A stretch of DNA of 33,679 nucleotides from positions 1 through 33,679 of the forward strand of contig NZ_JAAXKZ010000059.1 in assembly GCF_012911875.1 (NCBI RefSeq), given 5' to 3'. Positions within the stretch are counted from its first letter, which is position 1, and each line of letters starts with the position of its first letter. Both the position numbers and the translations under genes were made by a program. The notes under the pieces are model-generated. The model saw only the letters and a program-made list of their open reading frames with translations. It ran no database searches and was not told the origin of the DNA. This document shows, one piece after another, positions 9,633 to 16,619 of the stretch. This stretch comes from Pseudonocardia bannensis (GTDB lineage Bacteria; Actinomycetota; Actinomycetes; Mycobacteriales; Pseudonocardiaceae).

Positions 9633-11621
9633 CTAGCGGGTGGCCAGGGTCCCGGTGGCGGTACCGCCACGGGAGGACTGCACCAGGTACTGGGTCTGCA
9701 GACTGGTCGGGCCGGGCCGGACCCGCACCGACCAGGCTCCGGTGGTGTCGACGGGCGAGGTCCCGATCTTCACCCACGGCGCGGTCGCGTTGGGCCGGGT
9801 GTAGAGGACCACCACCGTGGCCGGGGTGAGGGCCCCGGTGTTCCCGGCGATCGTCGCCGTCCCGTCGACGCGCAGCTCGTTGCCCGTCCGGTGCCGGGCG
9901 TTGCCGATGGTCATCGTGTCCCGCGGGACGTCGATCGTGACCTGGGTGCTGGACGAGTTGGCGCCGTTGTTGGTGGTCGTCAGCCGGATGACTGCCGGCC
10001 CGGTCGGCTCGTTGCGCGGGGCGCTGTCGGAGGTGGCTGCCGCGAAGGCGACCGTGGCGGTCGGCTTGGCGATCTTCGGGTCGGAGAAGGTCACCGCGGG
10101 GCCGCTCACCTGGCTCCACTCGTACGTCGTGGAGTTGGTCGACTGGCTGCCGTCCAGGGTGAACGTGGCGCCGCGGAGCGCCGAGGTCGGCGTGGCGACG
10201 GCCTTCGCCTGCGGGGTGGCGTCGGCGGGAACCCCACCGCCCTCCGCGCACGGCGCCGGGTCGCAGATCGGACCGGGATCGGGTGCCGGGCTGGTGATCG
10301 GAGGCAGGCCGGGCGGCGACTCGGCGCCTCCGCTGACGGTCACCGGCGCGGTCGCGCTGCCGGTGGGCGAGGTGACCTTCACCGTCATCGGCGGGGCCAC
10401 GGTCGGGATGACCGCGCCGTCTTGACCGACGGCGACGTCGTAGCCGCTCACGGTGAGTGGCTCGCCGGTGGCCGAGGTCGCCTTCACGCGCAGGGACGCT
10501 CCGTCGAAGCTCGCCTCGGTGATCGTGATGCCGCTGGTCCGGGTGACGTCCACGACGCTCGTGCTCACCGGGTCGTCACCGATGTTGCGGACGGTCACCT
10601 TGGCCGGCGGCGTGCCGTTCACCCTGACCCGGGCGTAGAACCGCTTCGACCCGGTGTCGGTGAGCATCGGGGTCGTCTTGACGACGGTGTCGTCGCCGAC
10701 CACCTCGATGTCCCCGGAGTCGGCCTCGCTGGTCGCGAAGACGTCGAGGAACTCCCCGTTCAGGACAGCCGCGTCGGCCTGCACGCCCTTGTTCGTCTGC
10801 AGCTTGCCCTGCAGGGAGAACAGGTCGGTCTCCACGGTCTCGGCCGGACCGCCCGGCGCGTTGCCCACCACGTAGGACACCGAGAACTTGTTGAAGTCGA
10901 ACGGGCTGCCGGTGACCGTGTGCTCCACGTCGGGGTTGCCGATGTATCCGGCCGGGGCGTCGGCGCCCCAGCTCAGGAACGGGCCCAGGTTGCCCTTGAG
11001 TGCGGTCTGGAAGTTGCCCGCGGCGGGCGAGATGTCCTCGGTGATACGGCCGGCACCGCTCTCGTCGGTGTCGACGTCGATCGCACCGTAGGGGTGCTTG
11101 AAGTGCAGTGTCGTGTTCGGCGGGAAGTCGCGCACGACGATGCGCTGGCGGGCGAAGGTGATCTGGTCGCCGTCGGTCACGGTGTTGGCGAAGGCGGCCT
11201 CGAGGCCGAGGGTGAGCGTCGCGCGGCCCGCGCCCGCGGCGGAGGTCAGCTGCGACCCCGCCAACATGTAGAAGGCCTCCTCGGGGAAGTTGTCCGGGAA
11301 CGAGATCGGCATGGTCTCGTTCGGGACGTCGCTCGGCAGGAAGCCGCACAGCGGGTTGGTGTGGTCCAGGCAGAGCTCCAGACGCGTCCCCTTGCTGTCC
11401 TCGTACCAGGACGGGAAACCGTGGGCGCTGTTCACCGGCCCGACGGCGGTCAGTCCGCCCGGGTTCTTCGTCACCACGGCCGTGGCTGCGAGGGCAGCGG
11501 GCGCGGCGAGGACCGGCACGGCGAGCGCGGCGATCATCACCGCGAGCCGTCTTGTGGTGAGGCGGCGGAGCAACCCCCGCCGCGGTGGCGCTGCGGCGCC
11601 GTCGTGCACGGACCTGTCCAT
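9633..11621 (-). CDS. Large secreted protein with PKD-like domain, unknown function
   Basis: A 662-residue exported protein. The minus-strand ATG at 11621 is preceded by GGGAG (11627-11631) at 5 bases, so this start is preferred to an in-frame one 51 bases upstream. The N-terminus is basic (RRLTTRRL) and is followed by a hydrophobic core and the Sec cleavage motif ALA-A. The mature part begins with a region holding FPSWYEDSKGTRLELCLDHT and CGFLP; I do not recognise it. Next come beta-rich Ig-like stretches, a Pro-rich linker (about 420-450) with two cysteines, and a PKD/REJ-like module with FTLDGSQS and YEWSQVSGPAVTF. The C-terminal beta domain ends without a sortase motif or membrane anchor. 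It is probably a surface or matrix protein. It is the only large minus-strand gene in this half of the window and shares a divergent intergenic region with the CPBP gene. Confidence 0.85.
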   Translation of the reverse strand: MDRSVHDGAAAPPRRGLLRRLTTRRLAVMIAALAVPVLAAPAALAATAVVTKNPGGLTAVGPVNSAHGFPSWYEDSKGTRLELCLDHTNPLCGFLPSDVPNETMPISFPDNFPEEAFYMLAGSQLTSAAGAGRATLTLGLEAAFANTVTDGDQITFARQRIVVRDFPPNTTLHFKHPYGAIDVDTDESGAGRITEDISPAAGNFQTALKGNLGPFLSWGADAPAGYIGNPDVEHTVTGSPFDFNKFSVSYVVGNAPGGPAETVETDLFSLQGKLQTNKGVQADAAVLNGEFLDVFATSEADSGDIEVVGDDTVVKTTPMLTDTGSKRFYARVRVNGTPPAKVTVRNIGDDPVSTSVVDVTRTSGITITEASFDGASLRVKATSATGEPLTVSGYDVAVGQDGAVIPTVAPPMTVKVTSPTGSATAPVTVSGGAESPPGLPPITSPAPDPGPICDPAPCAEGGGVPADATPQAKAVATPTSALRGATFTLDGSQSTNSTTYEWSQVSGPAVTFSDPKIAKPTATVAFAAATSDSAPRNEPTGPAVIRLTTTNNGANSSSTQVTIDVPRDTMTIGNARHRTGNELRVDGTATIAGNTGALTPATVVVLYTRPNATAPWVKIGTSPVDTTGAWSVRVRPGPTSLQTQYLVQSSRGGTATGTLATR

Positions 11622-11743
11622 CCCATCTCCCAGGTGCCTGTACTGCCCCCCTCCGCCGGCCTGTCCAGGCATGCGGAGCTGATCCGCGCCGATGGTCGGT
11701 GAGTCCGGCTCGTCCGGGCAGCCGTTGGTGGGGGAGCGTGCAG

Positions 11744-11759
11744 CCCCTCAACTGAGGGG
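11744..11759. promoter_or_regulatory. Palindrome in the divergent intergenic region
   Basis: CCCCTCA-AC-TGAGGGG is a 7-bp inverted repeat in the 226-base gap between the divergent secreted-protein and CPBP genes. It lies 123 bases upstream of the secreted-protein start and 89 bases upstream of the CPBP start. It could be an operator. Nothing else in the gap stands out apart from the -10-like hexamer at 11835. Confidence 0.3.
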
Positions 11760-11834
11760 GCGTCAAGGGCCGGGTCGAGGGCCCGGCGCGTGCGCACCCG
11801 TCGTGGCCGAGCGCTGCGGCCGCGGCAGCCCAGG

Positions 11835-11840
11835 TAGCGT
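11835..11840 (+). promoter_or_regulatory. -10 hexamer for a leaderless CPBP transcript
   Basis: TAGCGT fits the actinobacterial -10 pattern TANNNT and ends exactly 7 bases before GTG 11848. Transcription would then start at or next to the start codon. No good SD and no clear -35 are present. The same arrangement is seen before lepB. Confidence 0.45.
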
Positions 11841-11847
11841 CGGAGCT

Positions 11848-12897
11848 GTGGGACCAGTGGATGGGCAGCAGGGCGCGACGTCCGGCAGTGGGGATGCCCG
11901 GGTATCCGAGCCGCGCCCGCAGGCGCTCGCGTCCGCCGACAACGTCACGACAGTTCCCGCCGCGCCCGTCGACTCGCCCGCCCGAGCCGGAGAGTCCGCA
12001 GATGCGGCTGACCCCGGCGCGCCCATGTCGCCGCAGGGTGACGTAACCGGGCAGGTCCCGCAGGGGCAGGCGGAATGGATGTCGGCCGCCCCGCCGCCGG
12101 GCCCCGCGCCCGTGCCCCCGCCCGGCTGGGGTCCACCGCCACCCGGCCGGGCCCCGCAGCCCCGCTGGGGCCTGCCGCCCTTCCCGCCGGAACCGCCGGC
12201 TCCGCGCAAGCCGCCGCACCGTTGGGGCTTCGGCGCCTACGTGCTGGTCGAGCTCATCTTCCTGGCCGTGTCGGCGCTGCTCGGCTGGTTGGTGCTGGGC
12301 CGCGGCCAGGTGACGATCGGCGCGCTGGCCCTCGGCCTCGCGGTTCCCACCATGATCGCGGCGGCAACGGCGTTGCTGATCACCCGGCTGCGCGGCAACG
12401 GCCCGCGGATCGACCTGGGCCTGGAGTGGTCGTGGCGCGACGTCGGGCTGGGCCTGGCGTTCGGCTTCGGCGGGCTCGTCATGACGATCCCGGCCTCGAT
12501 CGCCTACGTGGCCATCCTCGGCCACGACACGTCGTCGGCCGTGGGGGACCTGTTCAACGGTGTCCGGGCCGGTCCGGGGGCCGCGATCGGCGTCTTCCTC
12601 ATCGTGGTGTTCCTCGCTCCGCTGTGCGAGGAGATCGTCTACCGCGGTCTGCTCTGGGGGGCGATGGAGAAGCACGGCGCGGGCCGCTGGCTGGCGTTCG
12701 CGCTGACCACGCTGCTGTTCGCGCTGGCCCACTTCGAGTTCACCCGCACGCCGTTGCTGCTCATCGTCGCGATCCCGATCGGGCTCGCGCGGCTGTACAC
12801 CGGTCGGCTGCTGGCCAGTGTCGTCGCGCACCAGATCAACAACCTGCTGCCGGGGCTGGCTCTGATGCTCGGGCTGCTCGGCGCCATCCCCATGTGA
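11848..12897 (+). CDS. CPBP family intramembrane metalloprotease
   Basis: Membrane protein of the CPBP (CAAX protease/bacteriocin-processing, Abi) family. From the GTG at 11848 it is 349 residues: a cytoplasmic Pro/Gly-rich tail (about 1-130), then six to eight hydrophobic helices. The family motifs are present: CEEIVYRG with Glu261-Glu262 and Arg266, LFALAHFEF with His295, and VVAHQINNLL with His328 and an Asn. These are the presumed metal-site residues. The substrate is unknown. The frame is open 52 codons further upstream, but the composition there is poor and there is no SD. GTG 11848 fits a leaderless transcript, and GTG 11857 is an alternative. It is transcribed divergently from the secreted-protein gene and lies upstream of the rpsP operon. 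Confidence 0.88.
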   Translation: MGPVDGQQGATSGSGDARVSEPRPQALASADNVTTVPAAPVDSPARAGESADAADPGAPMSPQGDVTGQVPQGQAEWMSAAPPPGPAPVPPPGWGPPPPGRAPQPRWGLPPFPPEPPAPRKPPHRWGFGAYVLVELIFLAVSALLGWLVLGRGQVTIGALALGLAVPTMIAAATALLITRLRGNGPRIDLGLEWSWRDVGLGLAFGFGGLVMTIPASIAYVAILGHDTSSAVGDLFNGVRAGPGAAIGVFLIVVFLAPLCEEIVYRGLLWGAMEKHGAGRWLAFALTTLLFALAHFEFTRTPLLLIVAIPIGLARLYTGRLLASVVAHQINNLLPGLALMLGLLGAIPM

Positions 12898-12965
12898 GCG
12901 GGCGCGGCGCGGGGCACGGTGCGGGGACAACCCGGCTCCGTTCGTCGGAGCGGCCGGCCATCTGG

Positions 12966-12971
12966 CAGAAT
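12966..12971 (+). promoter_or_regulatory. Putative promoter of the rpsP operon
   Basis: CAGAAT, a reasonable -10, lies 133 bases before rpsP in the 207-base gap after the CPBP gene. Just upstream, GCTCCG-ttcgt-CGGAGC (12935-12951) is a small hairpin that may end the CPBP transcript. A -35 is not obvious. The rest of the gap would be the 5' leader. Confidence 0.4.
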
Positions 12972-13104
12972 GGCGGATCGGCCCCGCGGCTGGCCCTCTA
13001 CCGTGCCGCGGCCACCAGACGTCGAGTGAAGCGCAGCCCGTAACCCCACGCGAGCCGCGCCGACTCATCGCAGCACGACCGATCCGCGAGGAGCAGTAAG
13101 AAGC

Positions 13105-13551
13105 GTGGCCGTCAAGATCAAGCTGATGAGGCTGGGCAAGATCCGTCAGCCGTACTACCGCATCGTCGTCGCCGACGCCCGCACCCGCCGTAGCGGCCGG
13201 GCGATCGAGACGATCGGCAAGTACCACCCGAAGAACAACCCGAGTCTGATCGAGGTCGACTCGGAGCGGGCGCAGTACTGGCTCGGTGTCGGCGCGCAGC
13301 CGACCGAGTCGGTCCAGAACCTGCTCGAGATCACCGGTGACTGGCAGAAGTTCAAGGGCCTTCCCGGTGCCGAGGGCCGGCTCAAGCCGCAGCCGCAGAA
13401 GGTCGACAAGCTGACCCGCTTCCAGGAGGCGCTGGCCGCGGCCGGCCAGGAGCCCACCACCGAGGCCACCACGCCGAAGAAGAAGGCCGACCGCCGGCCG
13501 AAGGCCGATGAGGCCGCCGACGGCGAGGCTGCCGAGGCCACCGAGTCGTGA
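13105..13551 (+). CDS. rpsP: 30S ribosomal protein S16
   Basis: Small-subunit ribosomal protein that helps assemble the 5' domain of 16S rRNA. The S16 core fills residues 1-85, with [39 protein letters not shown] and the conserved [11 protein letters not shown]. The remaining 60 residues are a lysine- and then glutamate-rich tail ([18 protein letters not shown]), giving 148 residues against about 80-90 in E. coli. Such tails are normal in actinobacteria. The GTG start at 13105 follows GAGGAG (13088-13093). The stop overlaps the start of the KH-domain gene as GTGA. Confidence 0.98.
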   Translation: MAVKIKLMRLGKIRQPYYRIVVADARTRRSGRAIETIGKYHPKNNPSLIEVDSERAQYWLGVGAQPTESVQNLLEITGDWQKFKGLPGAEGRLKPQPQKVDKLTRFQEALAAAGQEPTTEATTPKKKADRRPKADEAADGEAAEATES

Positions 13552-13787
13552 GCGTCCTCGCGGACGCCCTGGAGCACCTCGTTCGGGGAATCGTGGATCA
13601 CCCGGACGACGTGCGGGTGGATCTCGTCACCAACCGGCGCGGCCGCACGCTCGAGGTCCGGGTGCACCCCGAAGACCTCGGCAAGGTGATCGGCCGCGGA
13701 GGGCGCACCGCCACCGCTCTGCGCACCGTCATCGGTGGCATCGGTGGCCGAGGCGTACGGGTGGATGTCGTCGACACCGACCGGTAA
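13548..13787 (+). CDS. khpA: KH-domain RNA-binding protein KhpA
   Basis: A 79-residue single-KH protein (formerly YlqC or UPF0109). The KH fold carries the nucleic-acid-binding GXXG as [18 protein letters not shown]. In other bacteria KhpA pairs with KhpB to bind RNA and affects cell size or envelope synthesis. Its place between rpsP and rimM is widely conserved. It starts at GTG inside the rpsP stop (GTGA) and its 3' end overlaps rimM by 23 bases, so all three genes are translationally coupled. Confidence 0.95.
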   Translation: MSVLADALEHLVRGIVDHPDDVRVDLVTNRRGRTLEVRVHPEDLGKVIGRGGRTATALRTVIGGIGGRGVRVDVVDTDR

Positions 13788-14310
13788 GGGCGCTGAGCTG
13801 CTGGTCGGCATCGTTGCCCGACCGCACGGCCTGCGCGGCGAGCTCGTCGTCGAGGTGCGGACCGACTCTCCGGAGGAACGGTTCGCCCCCGGCTCCGTGC
13901 TCACCGCGCGCCGGGCCGGTGTTCCCGACGGCTCCGTGACGGTCGAATCGTCCCGGCCGCACTCCGGGCGGCTGCTCGTCCGGTTCGTCGAGGCCCCCGA
14001 CCGCACCGCCGCCGAGGAGTTGCGCGGCACCCGGCTGCTCATCGCCGCGGCCGGGCTGCCGCCGCCGGACGACCCCGACGAGTTCCACGTCCACCAACTC
14101 GAGGGCCTGCGGGCCGAGCTGGAGAACGGATCCGTGGTGGGCACCGTCCGGGAGGTGATCCACGGGCCCGGTGGGGAGTTGCTCGTGCTGGCCCGCCCCG
14201 AGTTGCCCGACGCTCTGGTGCCGTTCGTGCAGGCCATCGTGCCGGCCGTGGATCTCGAGGGCGGCCGGGTCGTGCTCACCCCGCCCGAGGGCCTTCTCGA
14301 CGCCGACTGA
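13765..14310 (+). CDS. rimM: 16S rRNA processing protein RimM
   Basis: 30S maturation factor that binds S19 and helps fold the 16S 3' domain. The 181 residues show the N-terminal RimM barrel, with LLVGIVARPHGLRGELVVEV and the LRGTRLLI strand. The C-terminal PRC-barrel part has FHVHQLEGLRAE, VGTVREVIHGPGGELLVL and the family ending DLEGGRVVLTPPEGLLD. ATG 13765 gives the short N-terminus [15 protein letters not shown]; no clear SD is visible, as expected for a start inside khpA. An in-frame start 30 bases upstream is possible. In most actinobacteria trmD follows directly; here palindrome copy 2 and an HTH/Clp-N pair intervene. Confidence 0.96.
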   Translation: MSSTPTGKGAELLVGIVARPHGLRGELVVEVRTDSPEERFAPGSVLTARRAGVPDGSVTVESSRPHSGRLLVRFVEAPDRTAAEELRGTRLLIAAAGLPPPDDPDEFHVHQLEGLRAELENGSVVGTVREVIHGPGGELLVLARPELPDALVPFVQAIVPAVDLEGGRVVLTPPEGLLDAD

Positions 14311-14329
14311 CGGCGCCGCTTTCTCGTCA

Positions 14330-14378
14330 CAGCAAGGTGGCTTTGCTCCGACCGGATCGGAGCAAAGCCACCTTGCTG
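14330..14378 (+). repeat. Dispersed palindromic element, copy 2
   Basis: A near-perfect long palindrome. AGCAAGGTGGCTTTGCTCCGA reads inward from 14331, and its exact complement occupies 14357-14377 around a 5-base centre; an outer C-G pair at 14330/14378 extends it. It has the same length as copy 1 (6227-6273) and 37 of 47 identical bases. It lies 19 bases after the rimM stop. It may end the rpsP-khpA-rimM transcript. Confidence 0.85.
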
Positions 14379-14399
14379 CATTTCGGGGGTCGTCGGGGT

Positions 14400-14415
14400 G
14401 TCAACGGGGGTTGAC
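14400..14415. promoter_or_regulatory. Palindromic operator-like site 1
   Basis: GTCAAC-GGGG-GTTGAC, a 6+4+6 inverted repeat. Its right arm overlaps TTGACA (14411-14416), a perfect -35 hexamer. A site with identical arms and spacing lies 28 bases downstream. Position and repetition suggest a repressor site for the HTH/Clp-N pair, probably bound by the HTH protein itself; that is inference. Confidence 0.6.
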
Positions 14416-14427
14416 AGCGAGCGGAGC

Positions 14428-14443
14428 GTCAACCATGGTTGAC
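14428..14443. promoter_or_regulatory. Palindromic operator-like site 2, over the HTH gene start
   Basis: GTCAAC-CATG-GTTGAC is a fully self-complementary 16-mer. Its centre contains the ATG at 14435. It has the same arms and the same 4-base spacer length as site 1, with centres 28 bp apart. A protein bound here would cover the start of the HTH gene and the expected -10 region. Confidence 0.6.
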
Positions 14444-14662
14444 GCCATGACGGATGCGACGAAGGTGGCGGCGGCCGCGTCCAGCAGGGACCCGGCCGTC
14501 GGGCTGGCGGCGGTGGCGTCCCTGCGCGGACTGCTCGAGTCGCTGGAGGAGCTGCAGGTGGCCAACGCTCGCTCTCAGGGCTGGTCGTGGCAGCAGATCG
14601 CCCAGGTCCTGCAGGTCAGCAGGCAGGCTGTGCACAAGAAGTACCGGCGGTTCGGGTTCTAA
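14435..14662 (+). CDS. Small HTH DNA-binding protein
   Basis: A 75-residue protein. Residues 1-45 are alanine-rich and probably helical (PAVGLAAVASLRGLLESLEELQVANAR). The C-terminal 28 residues form a helix-turn-helix of the sigma-region-4/Xre type, WSWQQIAQVLQVSRQAVHKK, ending YRRFGF. ATG 14435 lies inside a palindrome; ATG 14447 is an alternative start, and neither has an SD. A Clp-N domain protein follows after 14 bases. The shape (short helical dimerisation part plus HTH) and the two palindromes suggest an autoregulated repressor of this two-gene unit. It is not part of the usual rimM-trmD neighbourhood. Confidence 0.8.
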   Translation: MVDAMTDATKVAAAASSRDPAVGLAAVASLRGLLESLEELQVANARSQGWSWQQIAQVLQVSRQAVHKKYRRFGF

Positions 14663-14676
14663 GGGCGGAGGCGACG

Positions 14677-15249
14677 ATGTTCGAACGGTTCACCGACAAG
14701 GCGCGGCGGGCGGTCGTGGCCGCCCGGGAGGACGCCCGCAGCCGGCGCGACGACATGATTCGCACCGAACACCTGCTCATGGGGCTGTTCGATGCGCCCG
14801 AGGCGCTGGCAGCCACGTTGCTCGGCGGGTACGGGGTCGACCGCACCGTGGTCGACGCCGAGATCGAACGGATGCGCCGCGCGGACCGGCCCGGCACCGA
14901 CGCCGAGAAGCTCGCGATCCTGGGCATCGACCTGGACGAGGTGCGCCGGCAGGCCGATGAGGCGTTCGGCCCCGGTGCGCTGGACCGCACCCGGGCGGCC
15001 CGGGAGCGCGGCGGCCGACCCCGGGGCCGGCACATCCCGTTCCACCGGGCATCGAAGAAGGCGCTGGAACTGTCGTTGCGCGAGGCCCTGCGGTGCAAGC
15101 ACAACCACATCGGCACCGAGCACATCCTGCTCGGGCTGCTGCACACCGAGACCGGGGCCGCGCAGCACATCCTCACCGCCCACGGCGTCACCCTGGACGG
15201 CGTGCGGGCCGCGGTGGCCGACCTGGGCCGCGGCGCGGCCAGCGGCTGA
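14677..15249 (+). CDS. Free-standing double Clp-N domain protein
   Basis: A 190-residue protein made only of the ClpA/ClpC N-terminal domain. Repeat 1 covers about residues 3-60 ([20 protein letters not shown], then [18 protein letters not shown]). Repeat 2 covers about 115-180 ([20 protein letters not shown], then [20 protein letters not shown]). Between them is an Arg/Gly-rich linker. There is no AAA+ ATPase module, so it cannot unfold proteins itself. In Clp chaperones this domain binds substrates and adaptors, so a free copy could sequester or deliver substrates, bind arginine-phosphorylated proteins or compete with ClpC; none of this is shown here. ATG 14677 follows GGGCGGAGG. It is co-directional with and 14 bases from the HTH gene. 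Confidence 0.88.
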   Translation: MFERFTDKARRAVVAAREDARSRRDDMIRTEHLLMGLFDAPEALAATLLGGYGVDRTVVDAEIERMRRADRPGTDAEKLAILGIDLDEVRRQADEAFGPGALDRTRAARERGGRPRGRHIPFHRASKKALELSLREALRCKHNHIGTEHILLGLLHTETGAAQHILTAHGVTLDGVRAAVADLGRGAASG

Positions 15250-15283
15250 GACCGCTCCGAGGCGACCTGGGAGGATCCACCCG

Positions 15284-16066
15284 GTGCGGATCGACGTCGT
15301 CACCATATTCCCCGGATACCTGGCTCCGCTGCGCGAGGCGCTGCTCGGCAGGGCCATCGACGCCGGCCTGATCTCCGTGGCCGTGCACGACCTGCGCACC
15401 TGGACGCACGACGTCCACCAGGCCGTCGACGACGCGCCCTACGGGGGCGGGCCCGGCATGGTCATGCGGCCGCAGGTGTGGGGCGAGGCGCTGGACGCGG
15501 TGGTCGGGGACGTGCCGTCGGGGGAGGCGCCGCCCCGGTTGATCGTGCCCACCCCGGCCGGCCGTCCGTTCACGCAGGCCATGGCACACGAGTACGCGGC
15601 CGAGTCGCGGCTGGTGTTCGCCTGCGGTCGGTACGAGGGCATCGACCAGCGCGTCATCGACGACGCCGCGACGTGGATGCCGGTCGACGAGGTGAGCATC
15701 GGCGACTACGTGCTGGTCGGGGGCGAGGTGGCCGTGCTGGCGATCGTCGAGGCGGTGGCCCGGCTGCTGCCCGGGGTGCTCGGCAATCCGGCATCGGCGG
15801 AACAGGACTCGTTCTCCGACGGGCTGCTGGAGGGACCCGCCTACACCCGCCCGGAGACGTGGCGCGGACGCGCGGTGCCCGATGTGCTGCGCAGCGGCAA
15901 CCACGGCGCGATCGCCCGCTGGCGGCGGGACCGGGCGCTGGAGCGGACCGCGGCGCGGCGGCCCGACCTGCTCGCCGCCCTTCCCCCCACCGCGCTGGAC
16001 CGTGCCGACCGGGCCCTCCTGGACGCCCTGAGCTCGCCGGATCCGGGAGCGGATGCGCAGGACTGA
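15284..16066 (+). CDS. trmD: tRNA (guanine-N1-)-methyltransferase TrmD
   Basis: SPOUT-class enzyme that makes m1G37 in tRNAs, preventing +1 frameshifts. The 260 residues match the family from the first codon ([16 protein letters not shown]). It has [11 protein letters not shown], the trefoil-knot SAM site [12 protein letters not shown] and [13 protein letters not shown], then [17 protein letters not shown] and the tRNA-binding C-terminus with YTRPETWRG and [13 protein letters not shown]. The GTG at 15284 is preceded by GGGAGGA (15270-15276). The frame is open far upstream through the Clp-N gene, but that part has no TrmD similarity. The gap to the Clp-N gene is 34 bases. Confidence 0.97.
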   Translation: MRIDVVTIFPGYLAPLREALLGRAIDAGLISVAVHDLRTWTHDVHQAVDDAPYGGGPGMVMRPQVWGEALDAVVGDVPSGEAPPRLIVPTPAGRPFTQAMAHEYAAESRLVFACGRYEGIDQRVIDDAATWMPVDEVSIGDYVLVGGEVAVLAIVEAVARLLPGVLGNPASAEQDSFSDGLLEGPAYTRPETWRGRAVPDVLRSGNHGAIARWRRDRALERTAARRPDLLAALPPTALDRADRALLDALSSPDPGADAQD

Positions 16067-16120
16067 CCGGCCGATTTCGAACTCGCCGGGGCCGTCTGGC
16101 ACTATGGACGGGTTGCCAGC

Positions 16121-16140
16121 GCCCGACGCACCCGTCGGGC
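16121..16140 (+). promoter_or_regulatory. Hairpin in the rplS leader
   Basis: GCCCGACG-CACC-CGTCGGGC forms a perfect 8-bp stem with a 4-base loop, 76 bases before rplS. A -10-like CACTAT (16100-16105) lies just upstream, so the hairpin would sit near the 5' end of the rplS mRNA. A second, weaker hairpin (GGCGCCAC with GTGGTCGCC) follows. Such leaders often mediate ribosomal-protein feedback; no L19-binding claim can be made from sequence alone. Confidence 0.45.
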
Positions 16141-16216
16141 CCGCCAGGCGCCACCCCCCCTCGAGTGGAGTGGTCGCCCCTGCATGACCGCAATCAGACG
16201 AGGACGGACCTGCGCG

Positions 16217-16576
16217 ATGAACACCCTGGACGCACTGGACGCACAGATGCTGCGCTCCGACATCCCCGCCTTCCGGCCGGGTGACACGCTCAAGGTGCAC
16301 GTGAAGGTCATCGAAGGCTCGCGGTCCCGGATCCAGGTCTTCCAGGGCGTGGTCATCCGCCGCCAGGGCTCCGGTGCCCGGGAGACCTTCACGGTCCGCA
16401 AGGTCTCGTTCGGCGTCGGCGTCGAGCGCACCTTCCCCGTGCACTCCCCGAACCTCGACAAGATCGAGGTCTTCACCCGAGGGGATGTCCGTCGGGCGAA
16501 GCTGTACTACCTCCGTGAGCTCCGTGGCAAGGCTGCGAAGATCAAGGAGAAGCGGGAGACCCCGAACGCGTCCTGA
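16217..16576 (+). CDS. rplS: 50S ribosomal protein L19
   Basis: Large-subunit protein at the 30S-50S interface. The 119 residues carry the family core: [59 protein letters not shown] and [22 protein letters not shown] 16217 ([10 protein letters not shown]) gives the usual N-terminus; an in-frame ATG 33 bases upstream would add an unconserved [12 protein letters not shown] leader of about 105 bases with two hairpins precedes it. lepB follows after 43 bases with its own -10-like site. Confidence 0.97.
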   Translation: MNTLDALDAQMLRSDIPAFRPGDTLKVHVKVIEGSRSRIQVFQGVVIRRQGSGARETFTVRKVSFGVGVERTFPVHSPNLDKIEVFTRGDVRRAKLYYLRELRGKAAKIKEKRETPNAS

Positions 16577-16606
16577 CCATCACACTTTTGTGACGGGGCG
16601 GTGACG

Positions 16607-16612
16607 TAGCCT
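16607..16612 (+). promoter_or_regulatory. -10 hexamer for a leaderless lepB transcript
   Basis: TAGCCT is followed by 7 bases and then GTG 16620. This is the same TAGCNT-N7-GTG layout as at 11835-11850. No SD precedes either possible GTG. Position supports transcription starting at the start codon; the -35 is not clear. Confidence 0.45.
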
Positions 16613-16619
16613 CGTGGGT

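Noticed and set aside
10576..13227. Very long antisense reading frame (883 codons) across the secreted-protein, CPBP and rpsP region
   Set aside because: Low-complexity Arg/Gly/Pro composition, no family motif, and it crosses several well-supported genes; high-GC DNA commonly leaves such frames open.
14792..15283. In-frame upstream extension of trmD through the Clp-N gene
   Set aside because: TrmD similarity begins exactly at GTG 15284, which has a good SD; the extension is Arg/Ser/Pro-rich shadow sequence.
16581..16594. Small CACA/TGTG dyad after rplS as a terminator
   Set aside because: Only a 4-bp stem; too weak to support.
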